Program-made: the position numbers and the translations under genes | Part shown: one piece after another, positions 55,566-63,534 of the stretch | Layout: each line of letters starts with the position of its first letter | How positions within the stretch are numbered: position 1 is the first letter of the stretch | The notes under the pieces: generated by a model | Database searches by the model: none | The model's input: the letters and a program-made list of their open reading frames with translations, nothing else | What the model was told of the DNA's origin: nothing | Assembly (NCBI GenBank): GCA_020444475.1 | Contig: JAHLKV010000004.1 | Span: forward strand, 458,304-522,303 | Reading direction: 5' to 3' | Source: a bacterium | GTDB taxonomy: Bacteria > Zixibacteria > MSB-5A5 > GN15 > FEB-12 | DNA length: 64,000 nt

Positions 55566-56633
55566 GTGACCAAGTACATGCTCATCATTAATCCGGGTTC
55601 GACCTCGACCAAAATGGCCCTGTTCGACGGCCATCTTGAGTTGTCATCGGAGACCATCCGCCACGATCCGGCCGAACTCGGCAAGTTCGACAACGTCGCC
55701 GACCAGTTCGACTTCCGCATGCAGGCGATCGACGCCTGGATCGACTCTCTCGACACCCCGATGTCCGCACTCAGTGCGGTCGTCGGTCGCGGCGCCCCGG
55801 TGAAGCCTCTCGAGGGGGGCGCGTATGCGATCTCCGATCAGTTGATCGATGACCTCAAGACTATGCGCTACTCCAACCACGCTTCGAACCTCGGCGCCCT
55901 GATTGCACGCCATCTCGGTGAGCGCTTCGGTGTCCCGTCGCTGATCTCCGACCCGATCACGGTCGACAACTTCACCGACATCGCCCGCATCTCCGGCGTC
56001 CCGGAAATCGAGCGCAAGTGCCGCGTCCACGCCCTGAATATCAAAGAAGTGTCGCGGCGCGAAGCGGCCAAAATCGGCAAGAAGCTCGACGAGGTCAACT
56101 ACGTCACCGTCCACATGGGCGGCGGTGTCTCGGTCGCTTCGCTGGAGAAGGGGAGAGTGGTCGATGTCAACGATGCCCTCCTCGGTATGGGACCGTTCTC
56201 GCCCGACCGCGCCGGCGCCCTGCCGATCGGCGGACTAGTTAAGCTCTGCTACAGCGGCACGTTCTCCGAGAAGGAACTGACCGCGAAGCTCTCGAAGCAG
56301 TCCGGGTTGGTGGCCTATCTCGGCAAAGCCGACCTTCGCGAAGTCGAAGCGATGATCGATGCCGGCGATGAGAAGGCGCTGCTCTATTTCAACGCCATGG
56401 CCTACCAGATCGCCAAAGAAATCGGCTCCGCCGCCACCGTCCTCAAGGGCGATTTCGCGGCCGTCATCCTGACCGGCGGCATGGCCAACTCCAAACGATT
56501 GGTCACGGAGATTCGTACGTACATAGACTATCTCGGAACTGTCATCGTCGTGCCCGGCGAATTCGAGATGGAAGCCCTCGCCGCCGCCGGCGTCCGCTTC
56601 CTCAACGGCGACGAACAGCTCAAAGAATATTGA
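55566..56633 (+). CDS. buk: Butyrate kinase family (acyl kinase)
   Basis: Makes ATP and a free acid from an acyl phosphate such as butyryl, isobutyryl, isovaleryl or arylacetyl phosphate. The 355-residue acetokinase/ASKHA protein has the N-terminal phosphate loop INPGSTSTKMALF, then VHMGGGVSVASLEKGRVVD and VILTGGMANSKRLV. I chose GTG 55566, because GAGG at 55557-55560 lies five bases before it; ATG 55578 would be 17 bases away. Its partner acyltransferases follow. The true substrate is inferred from the IorAB neighbours. Confidence 0.93.
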   Translation: MTKYMLIINPGSTSTKMALFDGHLELSSETIRHDPAELGKFDNVADQFDFRMQAIDAWIDSLDTPMSALSAVVGRGAPVKPLEGGAYAISDQLIDDLKTMRYSNHASNLGALIARHLGERFGVPSLISDPITVDNFTDIARISGVPEIERKCRVHALNIKEVSRREAAKIGKKLDEVNYVTVHMGGGVSVASLEKGRVVDVNDALLGMGPFSPDRAGALPIGGLVKLCYSGTFSEKELTAKLSKQSGLVAYLGKADLREVEAMIDAGDEKALLYFNAMAYQIAKEIGSAATVLKGDFAAVILTGGMANSKRLVTEIRTYIDYLGTVIVVPGEFEMEALAAAGVRFLNGDEQLKEY

Positions 56634-56688
56634 TAAACAACGCCGGGTGTGATGCCCCGGCTTCCATCCACCTCGCGTCGGGGGATCT

Positions 56689-57648
56689 ATGGCCCTGAAA
56701 CCTATACACTCCGCACAAGCACTGATCGAACGAGCTATCTTCATCGCCCAACAGGACCGACCCAAACGAGTCGCCGTCGCCGCTGCGCAGGACGCCGATG
56801 TCATCAGTGCGGTCGCCCAGGCGAAACAGGACGGCTTTCTCGATGGCATCCTGGTCGGCGATGCCGACCGCATCAAGGCGCTGGCCGATGAAGAATCGGT
56901 CGATATCTCCAAACTCGAAATCATCGACCGCAAGGATGTCTCCGACGCCGCCCATGAAGCGGTTCATATCGCTGCCAACGGCGATGCCGATGCCGTCATG
57001 AAAGGCTTCCTGCCGACTTCAGCGCTCCTGAAAACCGTGCTCGACAAAGACTATCATCTCCGCGCCGCCGGCACGCTTTCGCACTGTGCGGTGCTCGATA
57101 TCCCCGGCTATCACAAGCTGCTGAACTTCACCGACGGTGGCATGGTCGTCAAGCCCAACGCCGAGCAGAAAGTGCAGATCCTCGAGAATGCGGTCCTGGT
57201 CGCACGCGCGCTCGGCCTTTCGCCGGTGAAGGTTGCCCTGTCGGGCGCCAGTGAACGGATATCCGATGCTTTCCCGCACACCTTCTCCGATGCCGAGTCG
57301 GTCAAGCCCGAGGCCGGACGCCGCCTCAAGGACGTCGTCATCCAGGGGCCGCTGCCGTTTGATCTGGCCACTTCGCGAGCCGCGGCGGGCTATCGCAACT
57401 ACGAAGGTCCTGTGCTGGGCGACGCCGACATTTATCTCGTTGACTCCATCGAGGAAGGCAACATCGTCGCCAAAAGTCTGATCCAGTTTGCCGGGGCGAT
57501 TTTCTCCGGCGTCATCGTCGGCGCCAAGATCCCGATCTCACTCGTCTCGCGCACCGACACGGTGATGAACAAGAAGTCGTCACTCGCCCTGGCCTGCGTG
57601 ATCGCCGACTACTACCAGAAAGAAAACGTGTGGGGAGGCAAACGATGA
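56689..57648 (+). CDS. ptb: Phosphate butyryltransferase family protein 1
   Basis: Converts acyl-CoA + Pi to acyl phosphate + CoA. The 319-residue Pta/Ptb-type protein has the N-terminal RVAVAAAQDADVISAV, AVMKGFLPTSALLKTVL, QGPLPFDLATSRAA and the C-terminal AKIPISLVSRTDT. It supplies Buk upstream. It lies 55 bases after buk; its stop overlaps the start of the second copy (ATGA at 57645-57648). Confidence 0.92.
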   Translation: MALKPIHSAQALIERAIFIAQQDRPKRVAVAAAQDADVISAVAQAKQDGFLDGILVGDADRIKALADEESVDISKLEIIDRKDVSDAAHEAVHIAANGDADAVMKGFLPTSALLKTVLDKDYHLRAAGTLSHCAVLDIPGYHKLLNFTDGGMVVKPNAEQKVQILENAVLVARALGLSPVKVALSGASERISDAFPHTFSDAESVKPEAGRRLKDVVIQGPLPFDLATSRAAAGYRNYEGPVLGDADIYLVDSIEEGNIVAKSLIQFAGAIFSGVIVGAKIPISLVSRTDTVMNKKSSLALACVIADYYQKENVWGGKR

Positions 57649-58589
57649 CTGCTGATATGCACATCCCCGAAGTAACCAGCTTCGCGCAGATCCTCGAGCG
57701 CGCCAAAGCCAAAACCGCCGAACGACGCGTCCGCGCCGCTCTGGTTGACATTAACGATATCAATATCCTCAAGGCCTTCGCGCGCGCCGAGGCCGAAGGG
57801 CTTATCGACGCCATCGTGTTTGGCGACAAGGGTCTGTTCGCGCACACCTGCGAAGAGCACCAGATCACGTTCCAGAACGTTCAGATCGAGCACGCCTTCC
57901 AGCGCGATCTCGCGGTCATCAACGCCGCCAAGATGGCCTTCGATCAGCATCTCGACCTGATCGTCAAAGGGCGCGTGTTCACCGCCGACATGTTGACCGT
58001 GTTGTTTGATCTCGGCTCGTATTTCCTCTCGCGCGAGGTTTGTGTCTCGCATGTCGCGGTGTTGAAACCGGAGCGATATCCCAAGCTGCTCATGCTCTCC
58101 GACAGCGCCGTGATAGTCGAGCCGGATATCCCGACCAAGGTGAAGATGATCAACAATATCGTCCGGGTCGGGCAGTTGATCGGCGTCGAGGATCCTCGTA
58201 TTGCGCTTTTGGCGGCGGTCGAAGCGGTCTATCCGCAGATGCCGGTCACGACCGATGCTGCTGTCGTTTCCAAGATGGCCGAGCGCGGGCAGATCAAGGG
58301 CTGTTATGTCGACGGTCCGCTCTCGTTCGATATCGCGGTCGACATGGCAGCCGCGCACGCCAAGGGTGTGACGCACTCCGAGGTCGCCGGGCAGGCCGAT
58401 GCCATGCTGGCGCCGAATATCGAAGTCGCCAACGGCGTGTACAAGGCGATGTCGCTGTTCGGCAAGTGCGAGACCGGCGGTGTGATAGTCGGCGGGCGGG
58501 TGCCGATCGCACTTGGTTCGCGAGTGGACAGCGCCGACTCGAAATTCAACTCGATCGTGCTGGGCGTCCTGGCGGCCGGGAACGAGTAG
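57645..58589 (+). CDS. Phosphate butyryltransferase family protein 2
   Basis: A 314-residue paralogue of the preceding gene, with DLIVKGRVFTADMLTVLFD, HVAVLKPERYPKLLMLSDS, YVDGPLSFDIAVDMAAA and RVPIALGSRVDSADSK. The two copies are clearly diverged, so they may handle different acyl groups or form a hetero-oligomer. ATG 57645 follows GGGGAGG. Its last two codons and stop lie inside a dispersed palindromic repeat (58581-58610), so its C-terminus may have been reshaped by the element. Confidence 0.9.
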   Translation: MTADMHIPEVTSFAQILERAKAKTAERRVRAALVDINDINILKAFARAEAEGLIDAIVFGDKGLFAHTCEEHQITFQNVQIEHAFQRDLAVINAAKMAFDQHLDLIVKGRVFTADMLTVLFDLGSYFLSREVCVSHVAVLKPERYPKLLMLSDSAVIVEPDIPTKVKMINNIVRVGQLIGVEDPRIALLAAVEAVYPQMPVTTDAAVVSKMAERGQIKGCYVDGPLSFDIAVDMAAAHAKGVTHSEVAGQADAMLAPNIEVANGVYKAMSLFGKCETGGVIVGGRVPIALGSRVDSADSKFNSIVLGVLAAGNE

Positions 58590-58610
58590 CCCACCCGTCT
58601 CGGGTGGGTA
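58581..58610. repeat. Dispersed palindromic repeat, family A copy 1 (inverted)
   Basis: The reverse complement matches the copies at 61196-61225 and 61459-61488 at 27 of 30 bases. The core is CCCACCCG-TCT-CGGGTGGG. It includes the stop codon of the second ptb gene. Confidence 0.7.
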
Positions 58611-59279
58611 CGGAGTAGGGCGGGTCCGTCATCGAACCCGCCATTGGTATCGTGTTGTCAGGCGACCCCGCCTGACAGCTCGTAGCGCACGTCTGTCCCC
58701 AGACGCGCCATCGCCCGCACCACACGTCACAGCCGACCGTCACTGTGGTACACCACGGGTCAGAGAAACGCAGGTCCTCGCAAGCTCGGTGAACTCCGCA
58801 GTATAGGTTTCGAGTCGAAATCGACCATCACCTGTCAGGTCGGTGGCAGGGACCTGCGCTACAGGGTTACCCAAAGTAGTTGGATTACCATAGGTCCACC
58901 GTCGTGGAGCACGTCTGTCCCCAGACGTGCCATCGACCGACGGCGTCAATCGGCCGACCGGCGTCGCGGTCAGGTCATATACCAAGAAAGTCACTGTACA
59001 AGCATGAGCCCGTGCGAGTTACAGCGAAAAAGGTTCGTTTGTTCATTTTTCATATTTTCGCATTCATCTGTCCTGTGTGCGAATTCAGTCGGGGTGACCA
59101 CCGTCGTTTGAAGATGCAATTTCCCCGAAGCTGATTCTTCAGTCTTCGTGCGCTCTTCAACCATATCTACACCTCGTCCTTTACAAAAGGGGAGAGGTGC
59201 GCGAAGACCATCGATTTGGGGGAGAAAATGCGGGTGATGGGTGAGGCGAAGGCCTCTCGCACACGCGAGGAAACTCCCC
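58611..59279. repeat. Repeat-rich non-coding region
   Basis: It holds GGCGGGT...ACCCGCC (58619-58642 region), palindrome TGTCAGGCG-ACCC-CGCCTGACA at 58656-58677 (family E, also at 33644), and a 27-base hairpin repeat (family C) GCACGTCTGTCCCCAGACG[CT]GCCATCG at 58687-58713 and 58909-58935, with perfect GCACGTCTG/CAGACGTGC arms in the second. Short ORFs here lack start signals. From 58940 to 59279 no feature was recognised. Confidence 0.6.
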
Positions 59280-60905
59280 CTACTCCACCTGCACCATGAC
59301 CTGCCCTTCGGCGATGCGTTCGACCGCCCGCGATTGGGGAGAGACTATCCGATAGAACTCCGCAACGAGACTGTTTCTTCCGATCGCAGCGTTTTTCGGT
59401 ATCACCACTCGTTGTGTGAAGTAGCCACGAGGTTGTTCCGTGGAGATTGTCCACCGGCCGCAGTACATCTCGCCCCACGACGCAATTGCCCGGTCCAATG
59501 TAATCAAAGACTCGCGGGAACCGGTATCAATCCACGAAAACCCGAGGGAGTCTCCAAATGACACGACACCATCGGCCGATCTTGGAGCGAACAGGACTAC
59601 GATCGCCGTGCACCCGAACAGGCTGTCGTGCGGCGGCATGTTCTCCATCGAGAAAAAGACATCGACCGTATCGCCCCGCTTGACCGGCCCGACCGCAAAC
59701 CCGGGGACCCGTGTCAGAGAAGTTTCGGGAGACCGTACGAGCGTGAGCGCGACGTCGTCTTCCCGATCCGAGAGCACCTTTCGGAACATTTTGGTCTTCG
59801 TGCCGCTTGTTATCGCCAGCTCGAATCGGCACTCCTGGGCGCGCGGGAACGGTGGGCTCACGAACCGTGCGACGAATCCGCGTCCCGGATTCTCAGTCAT
59901 GTCGTACTCGAAATGAAGCGAGTCAATCATTTCGCGCTCGACCGACGGCCCGTCGATCCGATAGGCAACATCGAGAGACACAAGCCGGCGGCCGTCGACC
60001 TTGCGCGCGAAGTCGTCGGTCTGCGCCGCAATATCTACCACCAGCCGATTCCCGTCCCACGGTGACTCAAAAAACGGGTCCCCGGCGTCCAGCCAGACTC
60101 CTGAGAGAGGGCAGGGGACTTTCGCCACCTGAATCTGGCGTACCTCGGCTTCATCGTACGTCACCGGTGTGATGAGTCTGTTCTCGCTGGTGAGAACCAG
60201 TTTTTGAGATTCAGGTTGACGTCGCAGTGAGCCGGCACAACTAAGCATCGAGACTCCGTCATCTGCAGCCTCGATGATACTGTAGACGCCGAAGCTGTCC
60301 TCGATGGCCCGGTAGGTTACGCCGTCCGTTCCGGTTCCGAGTACAACAGTCGGTGAGAGCCACACGTCCGACATCGGCCCCACTCTAGTAATGATTTTGC
60401 CCCAATCACTCAGGCCGTGCGCCTGGTCGAACCCGCGCAAAGTGCACACCTGCGGCAACCGCGCCGCTATCAGCACCGAGTCGATGAAGGCATTCGAATT
60501 CCCTGTGCCGGCATGGCGGCTCTTGTCCAGCGAAAGGAACGCCTGGTCGTAGATGGTCATCACGCTCGTCGAATCGGCGGCAAAATGATATGCCCGCAGA
60601 CTTTCCAGATATAATTCCTCTTCGGATCCCACACCTGCCGCTTTGGCGCGCTCACCCAGCAGGTAGTACATCATGTGATTGAGAATGCGCCAGTCGCTTC
60701 GGGGATCGAGCCCCTCGCGTTCGCAGGCGTCGAACGTGAGGCTCTGATCGTAGGTGCTCTTGTTGGTGGTTGATTCTCCCTCCCAGCCCCAACGTTCACG
60801 GGCCACTTCGGGTACGGCGCACGTGAGTGACAGGAAACACAGCAGGCCAATCGCCAGGAGTTGTCCGGCACGATCCGAACGCCGCGCATAATCAACCATG
60901 GTCAT
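59280..60905 (-). CDS. Unrecognised exported protein, 541 residues
   Basis: A protein with a signal peptide (LLAIGLLCFLSLTCA; a Cys follows SLT, a weak lipobox). Residues ~45-135 are helical (DWRILNHMMYYLLGERAKAAGV). The rest is beta-rich with repeated Asp/Arg/Thr turns. A later stretch (FAVGPVKRGDTVDVFFSMENMP) looks like an Ig-like strand pattern, and the chain ends EGQVMVQVE. No family was recognised. Residues near 400-540 might be two Ig-like domains, which is inference only. ATG 60905 follows GGAGG. It is alone between two repeat-rich gaps, which suggests an accessory or recently acquired gene. Confidence 0.7.
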   Translation of the reverse strand: MTMVDYARRSDRAGQLLAIGLLCFLSLTCAVPEVARERWGWEGESTTNKSTYDQSLTFDACEREGLDPRSDWRILNHMMYYLLGERAKAAGVGSEEELYLESLRAYHFAADSTSVMTIYDQAFLSLDKSRHAGTGNSNAFIDSVLIAARLPQVCTLRGFDQAHGLSDWGKIITRVGPMSDVWLSPTVVLGTGTDGVTYRAIEDSFGVYSIIEAADDGVSMLSCAGSLRRQPESQKLVLTSENRLITPVTYDEAEVRQIQVAKVPCPLSGVWLDAGDPFFESPWDGNRLVVDIAAQTDDFARKVDGRRLVSLDVAYRIDGPSVEREMIDSLHFEYDMTENPGRGFVARFVSPPFPRAQECRFELAITSGTKTKMFRKVLSDREDDVALTLVRSPETSLTRVPGFAVGPVKRGDTVDVFFSMENMPPHDSLFGCTAIVVLFAPRSADGVVSFGDSLGFSWIDTGSRESLITLDRAIASWGEMYCGRWTISTEQPRGYFTQRVVIPKNAAIGRNSLVAEFYRIVSPQSRAVERIAEGQVMVQVE

Positions 60906-61534
60906 GTGGCCCCCCTCCTTTTGTGTGTGATATTCAAAGAACGAAACAGGGGGGAGAATTATGAAGTGCTCTTTTCCCCACCAACTCGATGGTAATCCTG
61001 TCTCTGCCGCCTTTTGTAGAAGCAGGAGGAAAAAACGATGTCATTCCATGTCAACCGGAGACGAGAACCGAGCGTGTGATTGTGCGAGCGAAGAGAAGAA
61101 AAACGATTTTGGGACCCCTAAAAATGGCAAAACAAACCCATTTCGCCGTAACTTGCACGCGAGCACACTTGTACAACGAAGTTTTGGCTTCTTGGCACCC
61201 ACCCGGGACGGGTGGGCTACTCGATAGGAACCGGGGCTGTTCCTCGCGAAGTTTGTGGCCCACCTATAGTTCACGCGTAGCTCTTGTGGCCCACCTATAG
61301 TTCCCGCGTAGCGGGAACGGCAGGTGGGGGGTGCAAATGCGATGCGATGAATATCCCACCTGTCGTTCCGTCCGCTTTCGGCGGACTCCACTTCAGGTGG
61401 GCAACAAGTAACACGCTGTTTGTGATGGCTGTCAGATGGGGTCGTCCGACGGCACAGACACCCACCCGGGACGGGTGGGCTACTCGATCTGTCCGAACCG
61501 CAGGGGTTCGGACCTACGCCCCAACGCACGTACG
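60906..61534. repeat. Repeat-rich non-coding region
   Basis: It holds two identical 30-base copies of palindrome family A (61196-61225 and 61459-61488: CACCCACCCGGGACGGGTGG, then GCTACTCGAT). A 29-base direct repeat TTGTGGCCCACCTATAGTTC, then [AC]CGCGTAGC, occurs at 61253-61281 and 61284-61312. A nested palindrome lies at 61290-61328 (CCCACCT / AGGTGGG outside, TTCCCGC / GCGGGAA inside). Another CCCACCTG / CAGGTGGG pair lies around 61350-61400. Palindrome family B is at 61491-61513 (GTCCGAACC-GCAGG-GGTTCGGAC), 22 bases past the pyrE stop. No supported gene was found; 60906-61195 is AT-richer and featureless. Confidence 0.65.
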
Positions 61535-62221
61535 TTACACCAGCTTCAGCGGCTGGACGCCGTACTGGGCGAACTCGGACTCGATTGCTTTCGCGATCGC
61601 CTCGCCCGGTTTGAGCGATGCGTACACGCGGGGGAGGAGGTCGAGGGAGTTGGACATGTTGAAAAACGGCACGCCGATCTTCGTGAACGCTTCGGCCACA
61701 CTCAAACCGTCGTCGCGGCGCTCCATCCGGTTGGTCAGGCTGATCACCGCGCTGATATCAACTCCAGAGTCTTTCAGCGCCGAGACAGAGGTCATGGTCG
61801 AGCCGCCGGTGGTCGTGACATCCTCAATCACCACTACCCGGCCGGTCGGCATACCGACAAAAAACTTGTCTTTGGGGGCGCCATGCTCTTTTGGTTTGGC
61901 CCGGCCCATCGCCAGCACGTGCGACCCTTCGCCGTAGGTCGGCTGCTGTTTTGCCCAGTGGAACTGGGTGAGGACGCCGAGCTTGGTGGCCCCTTCGGGG
62001 ACGCCATAAAACGTATCGACCGAGATCTTGTTGGCTTTGACGAAGTCGATCACAAACCCGACCAGCTTCTCGGTCCGCCAGACGTCCTCGACTACCGTCC
62101 GCCAGTTGGCATAGAAATGCGACTGGCGGCCCGATTTGAGGGTGATCGCTTTTTCGAAAAACCCATACACGCCGTTGTCGGCGACAAACTCGTCAAACTG
62201 CTGCTGGTCGAATTCGGCCAT
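61535..62221 (-). CDS. pyrE: Orotate phosphoribosyltransferase
   Basis: Adds PRPP ribose phosphate to orotate to give OMP. The 228-residue type I phosphoribosyltransferase has the N-terminal hood ITLKSGRQSHFYANWR and the PRPP loop VVVIEDVTTTGGSTMTS; the internal HGAPKDKFF holds catalytic-loop Lys residues. It is slightly longer than most bacterial PyrE (about 205-215), with an insert around residues 95-115. It is divergent from the guanylyltransferase gene. Confidence 0.9.
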   Translation of the reverse strand: MAEFDQQQFDEFVADNGVYGFFEKAITLKSGRQSHFYANWRTVVEDVWRTEKLVGFVIDFVKANKISVDTFYGVPEGATKLGVLTQFHWAKQQPTYGEGSHVLAMGRAKPKEHGAPKDKFFVGMPTGRVVVIEDVTTTGGSTMTSVSALKDSGVDISAVISLTNRMERRDDGLSVAEAFTKIGVPFFNMSNSLDLLPRVYASLKPGEAIAKAIESEFAQYGVQPLKLV

Positions 62222-62392
62222 GACCCGCTCCCTTCCGCAAAGACACCCGAAACTGAGCTAACGCTATTGGAGCGGAATGTATATGCTGCGGCCGGGCGAC
62301 CCAAGCGGAAAAAGAAATGCTCACGCAGCGAAGGCCCGCAGTCGAGCGAACCGGTGCTACCGTACGGCGGTGGCAGCGTCGGCAAACTTCCC

Positions 62393-62421
62393 TTGACCTC
62401 GGCATTTAAGCCCCGTATTAT
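62393..62421 (+). promoter_or_regulatory. Strong sigma70 promoter for the guanylyltransferase gene
   Basis: TTGACC (62393-62398), 17-base spacer and TATTAT (62416-62421), 33 bases before the GTG start at 62455. Confidence 0.75.
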
Positions 62422-62454
62422 CAGCCAATTACAGCACATTCGGGAGTATTTCAC

Positions 62455-63534
62455 GTGAACTATGCGATCATCATGGCCGGTGGCCGGGGGGAGCGTTTCT
62501 GGCCCCTGTCGCGCGGCGCTCGTCCCAAGCAGTTCCTCAAGCTGACCTCGGACAAGACCATGCTCGAGGAGACCATTGCGCGGGTAGAACCGCTGATCCA
62601 GGTCGACAACCTTCGGATTGTCACCACCGAAGCGATGACCGAACAGGTCCTCAGGGAGATGCCGCAGATCCCGGAACATTCCATTCTTGCCGAACCGGTC
62701 GGGCGCAACACCTGTCTGGCTATCGGACTGGCCGCCGTTCACCTTCGCCACGAAAACGAGCGCGCCGTGATGGTCGTACTGTCCGCCGACCATCTGATCC
62801 GCCCGGCGGCCAAGCTCCTGAGAATCCTGCGCGACGGCATGGCTATCGCATCGATGGAAGACGTCCTGATCACTATCGGTATCGTTCCCACCCGTCCCGA
62901 TACGGGCTATGGCTATATCAAATTCGGTGATATGTACAAAGAAGAAGGGGACAGCAGCGTCTACGACGTCGTCGCCTTCGCCGAGAAACCGAAAGCCACT
63001 CTCGCCCAGGAGTATTACTACACGAAGCAGTATTTCTGGAACTCCGGCATGTTCATCTGGTCCGCACGAGCTATACTCATGGCCATCAACAAGCACCATC
63101 CGGAGATGGGGGAACAGCTGGAGCAATACGCGAAAAGCATCGGCACCGAACGAGAAAGAGAAGAGCGCGCGAAACTCTACCAGTCGGCCAACAGCATCTC
63201 GATCGACTACGCCGTCCTCGAACATGCCGACAACGTCAAGGTCATCAAAGGTGATTTCATCTGGGACGATGTGGGCAGCTGGAACGCCCTTGAGCGGTAT
63301 AAGGAACGAGACAGCGAGAACAACGTGATGATCGGCAAGACCGAGATACTCAACACGTACGAAACCACCGTTTACAACGACACCGACGGTTTGGTGGCGT
63401 GTATCGGCGTCTCGGATCTGGTGGTTGTCCGGTCCGGTGATACGACTCTGGTCGTGCACAAAACCAAGACGGCCGCCGTCAAGGAACTCCTCGCTCAGTT
63501 GGCAAAAAAAGATGAATACCAGAAGTATCTTTAG
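62455..63534 (+). CDS. manC: Mannose-1-phosphate guanylyltransferase
   Basis: Makes GDP-mannose from GTP and mannose 1-phosphate for surface polysaccharides or glycoproteins. The 359-residue protein has the nucleotidyltransferase signature IIMAGGRGERFWPLSR and PKQFLKL, then GIVPTRPDTGYGYIKFG, the sugar-binding AFAEKPK and WNSGMFIW. Only the short (guanylyltransferase) form is present, without an isomerase domain. The start is GTG 62455 with GGGAG at 62441-62445. The next gene overlaps its end by 23 bases. Confidence 0.94.
   Translation: MNYAIIMAGGRGERFWPLSRGARPKQFLKLTSDKTMLEETIARVEPLIQVDNLRIVTTEAMTEQVLREMPQIPEHSILAEPVGRNTCLAIGLAAVHLRHENERAVMVVLSADHLIRPAAKLLRILRDGMAIASMEDVLITIGIVPTRPDTGYGYIKFGDMYKEEGDSSVYDVVAFAEKPKATLAQEYYYTKQYFWNSGMFIWSARAILMAINKHHPEMGEQLEQYAKSIGTEREREERAKLYQSANSISIDYAVLEHADNVKVIKGDFIWDDVGSWNALERYKERDSENNVMIGKTEILNTYETTVYNDTDGLVACIGVSDLVVVRSGDTTLVVHKTKTAAVKELLAQLAKKDEYQKYL

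Noticed and set aside
56689..58589. Possibility that the two Ptb genes are a frameshifted single gene
   Set aside because: Each is full length with its own conserved N- and C-terminal motifs and its own ribosome-binding site; they are paralogues.
58740..58994. Short minus-strand frame with DLTGDGRFRLETY-like text
   Set aside because: It overlaps a family C hairpin repeat and has no ribosome-binding site. It might be a gene remnant, but nothing supports translation.
61196..61488. Possible CRISPR array
   Set aside because: Only two copies, 263 bases apart, of a palindromic unit; no regular spacers and no cas genes.
61041..61529. Minus-strand frame of 162 codons in the pyrE-side repeat region
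   Set aside because: It is made of dispersed palindromic repeats, which give low-complexity text such as SSPPVPGGC; not a gene.
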